Assembly (NCBI GenBank): GCA_964439015.1
Contig: CAYTMV010000063.1
Coordinates: 1 to 11,487, forward strand
DNA from: Gemmobacter sp964439015
GTDB lineage: Bacteria > Pseudomonadota > Alphaproteobacteria > Rhodobacterales > Rhodobacteraceae
Reading direction: 5' to 3'
Length of the DNA: 11,487 nt
Shown: positions 7,849 to 11,487 of the stretch, one piece after another
Numbering within the stretch: position 1 is the stretch's first letter
How the letters are laid out: every line of letters begins with the position of its first letter
The notes under the pieces: generated by a model
Told to the model about the DNA's origin: nothing
Database searches by the model: none
What the model saw: the letters and a program-made list of their open reading frames with translations, nothing else
Position numbers and translations under genes: made by a program

Positions 7849-9479
7849 CCGATCAGGCAGGCGGGCCGCAGGATGACCAGCCCAAGGGCGCGGGTCAGAC
7901 CGAAGGCACGGCTCCGCCCCAAGGCACGCCTCCGTCCAAAGGCACGGGCCGGATGATCCGCAACATCGTCACGCTGGGCGGCTGGACGCTGGTGTCGCGC
8001 GGCGCGGGGCTGGCGCGCGAATTGATGATGGCCAATTATCTGGGCGCGGGGGCGGTGGCCGATGCCTTCAACGTTGCGTTCTCGCTGCCAAACATGTTCC
8101 GCCGGTTCTTTGCCGAGGGTGCCTTCAACCAGGCTTTCGTGCCGCTTTACGCCAAGAAGGCCGAGGCGGGCGAGGATGCGGCGGGCTTTGCCCGCGATGC
8201 GATGGCGGGCCTTGGGCTGGTGTTGCTGGTCTTTACCGTGATCGGCACGCTGGCCATGCCGTGGCTGGTCTGGGCGATGGCCGCGGGTTTCGTGGGCGAT
8301 GCGCGTTTTGATCTGGCGGTGGATTTTGGCCGCATCACCTTTGTCTATATCCTGTTCATCTCGCTGTTTGCGCTGCTGTCGGGGGTGCTGAACGCCCATG
8401 GCCGCTTTGCAGAAGCGGGCTTTGTGCCGGTGCTTCTGAACCTGGTGTTCATCGCCGCGATGCTGCTGGCCGATGCCTTGGGCTGGGACATGGGGCAGAC
8501 GCTGGTCTGGACGGTGCCGCTGACCGGGATCGCACAGCTGGCCTGGACGTGGTGGGCGGCAAAACGCGCTGGCGTGGCGCCCAGCCTCGGCTGGCCGCGC
8601 CTGACGCCCGACCTCAAGCGCCTGCTGGTGATCGCCGGGCCTGCGGTGCTGGCGGGGGGCGTGGTGCAGATCAACCTGATCGTCTCGCGGCAGGTGGCCT
8701 CGGGGACCGAGGGGGCGATCAGCTGGCTGGTCTACGCCGACCGCCTCTATCAGCTGCCGCTCGGCGTGGTGGCGATCGCAGTCGGCACGGTGCTGCTGCC
8801 CGAGCTGGCCCGCCGCCTGCGCGCGGGCGACGATGCCGGGGGCCGCGCGGCCTTCAACCGCGGGGCCGAGTTCGCGCTGGCGCTGACCCTGCCCGCCGCC
8901 GCCGCGCTGATCGCCATCGCCACGCCCATCACGCAGGTCCTGTATCAGCGCGGCGCCTTCACCGCCGCCGACGCCGCCGCCACCGCCGCGGCGCTGGCCG
9001 CCTATGGCGCAGGTCTGCCGGCCTTCGTGCTGCACAAGGTTCTGCAACCGCTGTTCTACGCACGCGAGGATACCCGGCGCCCGTTCCGCTATGCGGTCTG
9101 GTCGATGGTGGTCAATGCGGGCCTCGCGGTCGCGCTGATGCCGGTAATCGGCTATCTGGCGGCCGCGCTGGCCACCACACTGTCGGCCTGGGTGATGGTC
9201 TGGCAGCTGTGGCGCGGCGCGCGCGACATGGGCGAGACAGCGCGGTTTGACGACCGCTTCAAGTCGCGCCTGTTGCGTATCGGTGTGGCATCGGCCGGCA
9301 TGGCGGCTGTGCTTTTTGCGGCCGCATGGCTGATGGCCCCAGCCCTTCAGGCTCCCGGCCTGCGCTACGGCGCGCTGGCGGCGCTGGTCCTTGGCGGGAT
9401 CGCGACCTATGGCGGGCTGGGTTGGCTGCTGGGCGCCTTCCGCCTGTCGGATTTCCGCGCCGCGCTGAAACGGGGCTGA
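7845..9479 (+). CDS. murJ: Lipid II flippase MurJ (MviN)
   Basis: Inner-membrane MOP-superfamily transporter that moves lipid II to the periplasmic face for peptidoglycan assembly. The 544 residues carry the usual multi-pass core (about 14 helices, 38-540). Conserved charged residues are seen in SRGAGLARE (51-59, R52 and R58), LPNMFRRFFAEGAFNQAFVP (81-100, R86-R87) and YADRLYQLPLGV (297-308, R300); these correspond, from memory of the E. coli protein, to R18, R24, R52 and R270. The ATG overlaps the glnD stop as ATGA and has GAGGG about eight bases upstream, so coupling to glnD is likely. This start adds a hydrophilic 36-residue N-terminal tail, rich in G, P, T and Q, before the usual MIRNIVTLGG beginning; M37 (7953) is the alternative start but has a poorer ribosome site. 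A very alanine-rich helix lies at 371-388. It converges on the rhomboid gene with a 4-base gap. Confidence 0.95.
   Translation: MTDQAGGPQDDQPKGAGQTEGTAPPQGTPPSKGTGRMIRNIVTLGGWTLVSRGAGLARELMMANYLGAGAVADAFNVAFSLPNMFRRFFAEGAFNQAFVPLYAKKAEAGEDAAGFARDAMAGLGLVLLVFTVIGTLAMPWLVWAMAAGFVGDARFDLAVDFGRITFVYILFISLFALLSGVLNAHGRFAEAGFVPVLLNLVFIAAMLLADALGWDMGQTLVWTVPLTGIAQLAWTWWAAKRAGVAPSLGWPRLTPDLKRLLVIAGPAVLAGGVVQINLIVSRQVASGTEGAISWLVYADRLYQLPLGVVAIAVGTVLLPELARRLRAGDDAGGRAAFNRGAEFALALTLPAAAALIAIATPITQVLYQRGAFTAADAAATAAALAAYGAGLPAFVLHKVLQPLFYAREDTRRPFRYAVWSMVVNAGLAVALMPVIGYLAAALATTLSAWVMVWQLWRGARDMGETARFDDRFKSRLLRIGVASAGMAAVLFAAAWLMAPALQAPGLRYGALAALVLGGIATYGGLGWLLGAFRLSDFRAALKRG
7884..7952 (+). repeat. 18-base tandem repeat encoding a hexapeptide tail at the MurJ N-terminus
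   Basis: Units begin at 7884, 7902, 7920 and 7938 with an exact 18-base period, the last one partial. Each starts with a charged or amide codon followed by GGC-ACG or close to it (AAG-GGC-GCG, GAA-GGC-ACG, CAA-GGC-ACG, AAA-GGC-ACG). The protein reads KGAGQT, EGTAPP, QGTPPS, KGTGR. The second and third units are the most alike. It looks like a local slippage or duplication product in a disordered, non-essential tail. Confidence 0.75.
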
Positions 9480-9483
9480 CCGC

Positions 9484-10179
9484 TCAGCGCCGGCGCAGCC
9501 GCGCCATCACATGTCCCCAGCCGCCGGGGCTGACCACGAAGCTGAGGCCGAAGCCCACGCCAAAGCCTGCCAGGTCCGCCACCCAATCCGTGCCGCCCGA
9601 AAACAGCGCGAACAGGATCTGCACCCCCATCAGAAAGCCGATCATGGTGAAGGCGCGGTATTGGGTATTGCCGGTCCCCGCCAGCCGCACCCAGATCAGA
9701 AAGGTGAAGGCCCCGATCAGCCCGTAAACGCCGGGATAGGCGCCGATCAGCGGCTGGTGCAGGCCCAGCGCGGTATAGATCACCGCCGCGCCCCCCAGCG
9801 ATCCCAACACGACCACGGCCACGGCCCAGGGCGCAAAGATCTCGGCCACAAACTTGCCCATCGCCAGCAGGATCACGATGGCAAAAACCGCATGGGTAAA
9901 ACTGCCATGCACGAAGCCATAGCTGAGAAACCGCAAGACATTGTCCGCACCCCAATTGCCGGTCTCGATCATCCAGCGCAGCAGATCGGGCGAAAAGGCA
10001 AACCGCTCCATCGCCTGCATCCGCCAGCCGATGCCACCCGGCCCGCCAATCAGGCCACGGCCGGCCAACCCCAGCACGACCTCCATCGCCACGATCGGCA
10101 ACACGAAAACCCAGACGATCCACGGGATCGGGTTCAGCGGCGGCTGCATGTGCGGGGACGTCTGGCGGGCTGGTTTCAC
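9484..10179 (-). CDS. Rhomboid-family membrane protein, apparently catalytically dead
   Basis: A 231-residue six-helix membrane protein of the rhomboid superfamily (helices at about 17-36, 91-108, 118-139, 143-166, 176-196 and 200-218). Active rhomboids cut proteins within the membrane with a Ser-His pair. The HxxxxH block is kept (H91 and H96 in HGSFTHAVFA), but the position of the oxyanion Asn is A100; the GxSG box reads GAYPG (146-150), with Tyr at the serine position; and the helix-6 AHxxG box reads ADLAG (200-204), with Asp for the catalytic His. It is therefore probably a pseudoprotease that binds or retains membrane proteins. The GTG at 10179 is preferred because GGAG sits six bases upstream; a GTG at 10191 (four residues longer) and an ATG at 10149 lack a clear ribosome site. 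It converges on murJ and is divergent from trpS. Substrate or partner is unknown. Confidence 0.87.
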   Translation of the reverse strand: MKPARQTSPHMQPPLNPIPWIVWVFVLPIVAMEVVLGLAGRGLIGGPGGIGWRMQAMERFAFSPDLLRWMIETGNWGADNVLRFLSYGFVHGSFTHAVFAIVILLAMGKFVAEIFAPWAVAVVVLGSLGGAAVIYTALGLHQPLIGAYPGVYGLIGAFTFLIWVRLAGTGNTQYRAFTMIGFLMGVQILFALFSGGTDWVADLAGFGVGFGLSFVVSPGGWGHVMARLRRR

Positions 10180-10185
10180 GGCACT

Positions 10186-10189
10186 CTCC
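10186..10189 (-). promoter_or_regulatory. Ribosome-binding site deciding the rhomboid gene start
   Basis: On the minus strand GGAG is followed by six bases (AGTGCC) and then GTG-AAA-CCA at 10179. No comparable sequence precedes the other in-frame starts at 10191 or 10149, so this site favours the GTG at 10179. Confidence 0.6.
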
Positions 10190-10214
10190 ACTGTTGCGGC
10201 GGGACGGGGGTCGA

Positions 10215-10243
10215 TTGACGGCCCCTGCCCGGACAGTTAAGCC
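10215..10243 (+). promoter_or_regulatory. Possible sigma-70-type promoter for trpS
   Basis: In the 98-base divergent spacer TTGACG (10215-10220) matches the -35 consensus at five of six positions. It is followed after 16 or 17 bases by TTAAGC or TAAGCC (10237-10243), a weak -10. The expected leader would be about 28 bases, and GGAG at 10266-10269 is eight bases before the trpS ATG. I saw no T-box-like or leader-peptide structure in this short spacer. Confidence 0.4.
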
Positions 10244-10277
10244 CTTTCCCAATCCTTTGCCAGCCGGAGCCCGCCCC

Positions 10278-11318
10278 ATGCCCGCCGAAAGCGCCAAGAC
10301 CTTTGCCCCCCGGATCTTCTCGGGCATCCAGCCCTCGGGCGGGTTGACGCTGGGCAACTACCTTGGCGCGTTGAAGCGATTTGTCGAAAAGCAGGATGAG
10401 GGGATCGAGACGATCTACTGTCTGGTCGACATGCACGCCATCACCGTCTGGCAAGACCCCGAACGCCTGCGCCAGCAGACCCGCGAGGGGGCCGCAGCCT
10501 TCATCGCCGCAGGCATCGACCCGGCGCGCTCGATCCTGTTCAACCAAAGCCAGGTGACAGCGCATGTCGAGTTGGGCTGGATCTTCAACTGCGTGGCGCG
10601 CATGGGCTGGATGGGCCGCATGACGCAGTGGAAGGACAAGACCGCCGGCAAGAATGCCGAGGCCGCGAGCTTGGGCCTCTTTGCCTATCCCGCCCTGATG
10701 GCCGCCGACATTCTGGCCTATCACGCCACGCAGGTCCCCGTGGGCGAGGATCAGAAACAACACCTCGAACTCACCCGCGACATCGCGATCAAGTTCAACA
10801 ACGACTACAAGGTCGATTTCTTCCCGGTCGTTGAACCCGTGATCGAAGGCGCCGCCACCCGCGTCATGTCCTTGCGCGACGGCACCAAGAAGATGTCGAA
10901 ATCCGACCCCTCGGATCAAAGCCGCATCAACCTGACCGATGACGCCGACGCCATCGCAGCCAAGATCCGCAAGGCGAAAACCGACCCCGAGCCACTGCCC
11001 GACACGTTGGACGGTCTCAAGGACCGGCCCGAGGCGCGCAACCTGGTCAACATCTACGCGGGCCTTGCCGGCACCAGCGCCGAGGCGGTGATCGCCGAAC
11101 ATGCCGGCGCGCAGTTCGGCACCTTCAAGCCCCGGCTGGCCGAACTGGCGGTGGCCAAACTCGCCCCGATCAGCACCGAGATGAACCGCCTGATGCAGGA
11201 CCCGGCCGAGATTGACCGCATTCTCGGCCAAGGGGCCGAGCGCGCCGAGACGATCGCCCGGCCGATCCTCGATCAGGTCTATGACATCATCGGCATGATC
11301 CGCTCGCGCCGCGGCTGA
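10278..11318 (+). CDS. trpS: Tryptophanyl-tRNA synthetase
   Basis: Class I aminoacyl-tRNA synthetase that charges tRNA-Trp in the cytoplasm. The 346 residues match bacterial TrpRS (about 330-350). Motifs: SGIQPSGGLTLGNYLGA at 15-31, which includes the HIGH-equivalent TLGNYLG; CLVDMHAIT at 48-56; the PALMAADILAY block at 138-148; the ATP/Trp-site stretch VPVGEDQKQHLELTRDIA at 153-170; and KKMSKSDPSD at 204-213, holding the KMSKS loop. The ATG at 10278 is chosen because MPAESAKTFAPRIFSG is a typical N-terminus and GGAG is eight bases upstream; the reading frame is open further 5' but that part covers the promoter-like spacer. It is divergent from the rhomboid gene. The glnD-murJ-trpS order is common in alphaproteobacteria, here interrupted by the rhomboid gene. 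No defects seen. Confidence 0.98.
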   Translation: MPAESAKTFAPRIFSGIQPSGGLTLGNYLGALKRFVEKQDEGIETIYCLVDMHAITVWQDPERLRQQTREGAAAFIAAGIDPARSILFNQSQVTAHVELGWIFNCVARMGWMGRMTQWKDKTAGKNAEAASLGLFAYPALMAADILAYHATQVPVGEDQKQHLELTRDIAIKFNNDYKVDFFPVVEPVIEGAATRVMSLRDGTKKMSKSDPSDQSRINLTDDADAIAAKIRKAKTDPEPLPDTLDGLKDRPEARNLVNIYAGLAGTSAEAVIAEHAGAQFGTFKPRLAELAVAKLAPISTEMNRLMQDPAEIDRILGQGAERAETIARPILDQVYDIIGMIRSRRG

Positions 11319-11413
11319 ACCGATCAACAGCCCCGAACCGCCGTGCCCTCGGCCCTTGTGCGGGGCGCGCGGGGCCATGGCCAATTTCATCATGACCCAA
11401 ATACCCCGGGGGT

Positions 11414-11432
11414 CCGGGGGCAGCGCCCCCGG
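11414..11432. terminator. GC-rich hairpin, possible terminator or dispersed repeat
   Basis: CCGGGGGCAGCGCCCCCGG forms a perfect 8-bp stem with a three-base AGC loop, about 95 bases after the trpS stop. The plus strand has no T-run behind it, so it is not a textbook intrinsic terminator for trpS. On the minus strand the hairpin is followed by ACCCCCGGGG and TATTT, which is closer to a terminator for transcription entering from the right. The preceding ACCCCGGGGGT (11403-11413) adds a second short inverted repeat. From memory, hairpins of this kind recur between genes in Rhodobacteraceae. Confidence 0.45.
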
Positions 11433-11480
11433 CCTCCCCGCTGGACCCTGCGGCACGGGCGTGATTGATTGCCCTTGAAC

Positions 11481-11487
11481 AAGGAGA
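11481..11487 (+). promoter_or_regulatory. Probable ribosome-binding site of the next gene
   Basis: AAGGAGA at the very end of the window is a near-perfect Shine-Dalgarno sequence. A start codon would be expected within about 4-9 bases beyond the window. It overlaps the right arm of a CCTTG-AA-CAAGG inverted repeat (11473-11484). Confidence 0.5.

Larger units (their letters stand above)
11319..11487. other. Intergenic region after trpS
   Basis: No convincing gene in these 169 bases. It holds a GC-rich stretch (about 11360-11382, including the palindrome GGCCATGGCC at 11373-11382), a perfect 8-bp hairpin at 11414-11432, and at its end a ribosome-binding-site-like sequence with a small inverted repeat. 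A frame on the minus strand crosses it but is a mirror of trpS. Confidence 0.7.

Noticed and set aside
8890..9000. GCC-rich tract resembling a triplet repeat
   Set aside because: It is the alanine-rich helix region of MurJ written in the preferred GCC/GCG codons; there is no regular repeat unit.
7737..9047. Long open frame (436 codons) on the minus strand
   Set aside because: Mirror of the glnD end and murJ; low-complexity translation full of Q, R, G and H, with no domain.
9487..9496. GCGCCGGCGC palindrome at the murJ/rhomboid convergent end
   Set aside because: Ten-base GC palindromes are expected by chance at this base composition, it lies within the rhomboid coding end, and no T-run follows on either strand.
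10176..11456. Long open frame (426 codons) on the minus strand
   Set aside because: Mirror of trpS that also crosses both flanking spacers; the translation shows no family features, and trpS is unmistakable.
1..11487. Search for CRISPR arrays, insertion sequences, tRNA genes, toxin-antitoxin or defence genes
   Set aside because: Nothing found: no spaced direct repeats, no transposase or nuclease-effector motifs, no tRNA-like cloverleaf, and almost all bases are accounted for by core genes.

Overview
The window reads as chromosomal housekeeping DNA from a high-GC alphaproteobacterium, most likely Rhodobacteraceae (Rhodobacter/Paracoccus-type). The signs are strong G/C preference at third codon positions, the family-level look of the proteins (RsmI with ATPIGAARDIT, GlnD directly followed by MurJ, then TrpS), and a GC-rich hairpin of the type often seen between genes in that group. 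I see no phage genes, insertion sequences, CRISPR array, tRNA or rRNA. Coding density is very high: the only stretches without a gene are three short spacers (about 63, 99 and 98 bases) and the last 169 bases.

Layout: (1) 15-1529 (+) yifB/comM, a Mg-chelatase-like AAA+ ATPase tied to DNA uptake and recombination. It converges on (2) a three-gene minus-strand operon read right to left: rsmI (3781-2912, 16S rRNA 2'-O-methyltransferase), yraN (2912-2547, nuclease-fold protein, start overlapping the rsmI stop by one base) and gshB (2483-1539, glutathione synthetase). (3) Divergent from rsmI across a 99-base spacer is a plus-strand operon: a lipoprotein of the LppC/LpoA periplasmic-binding family (3881-5062), glnD (5086-7848, PII uridylyltransferase/uridylyl-removing enzyme) and murJ (7845-9479, lipid II flippase), the last two joined by an ATGA overlap. 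(4) murJ converges, 4 bases apart, on a minus-strand rhomboid-family membrane protein (10179-9484). (5) trpS (10278-11318, +) is divergent from the rhomboid gene. The window ends with a GC-rich hairpin and a strong ribosome-binding-site sequence that probably belongs to the next gene.

How the genes fit together: the LpoA-like lipoprotein and MurJ both belong to peptidoglycan synthesis at the inner membrane/periplasm, with the nitrogen sensor GlnD between them. The rsmI/LpoA-like/yraN neighbourhood recalls the yraL-yraM-yraN cluster of enterobacteria, with yraN moved to the rsmI side. The most unusual observation is that the rhomboid protein lacks both catalytic residues and one oxyanion residue of rhomboid proteases, so it looks like an intramembrane pseudoprotease. 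Apart from that I find no evidence of an undescribed multi-gene system; this is mostly an ordinary core-genome region.
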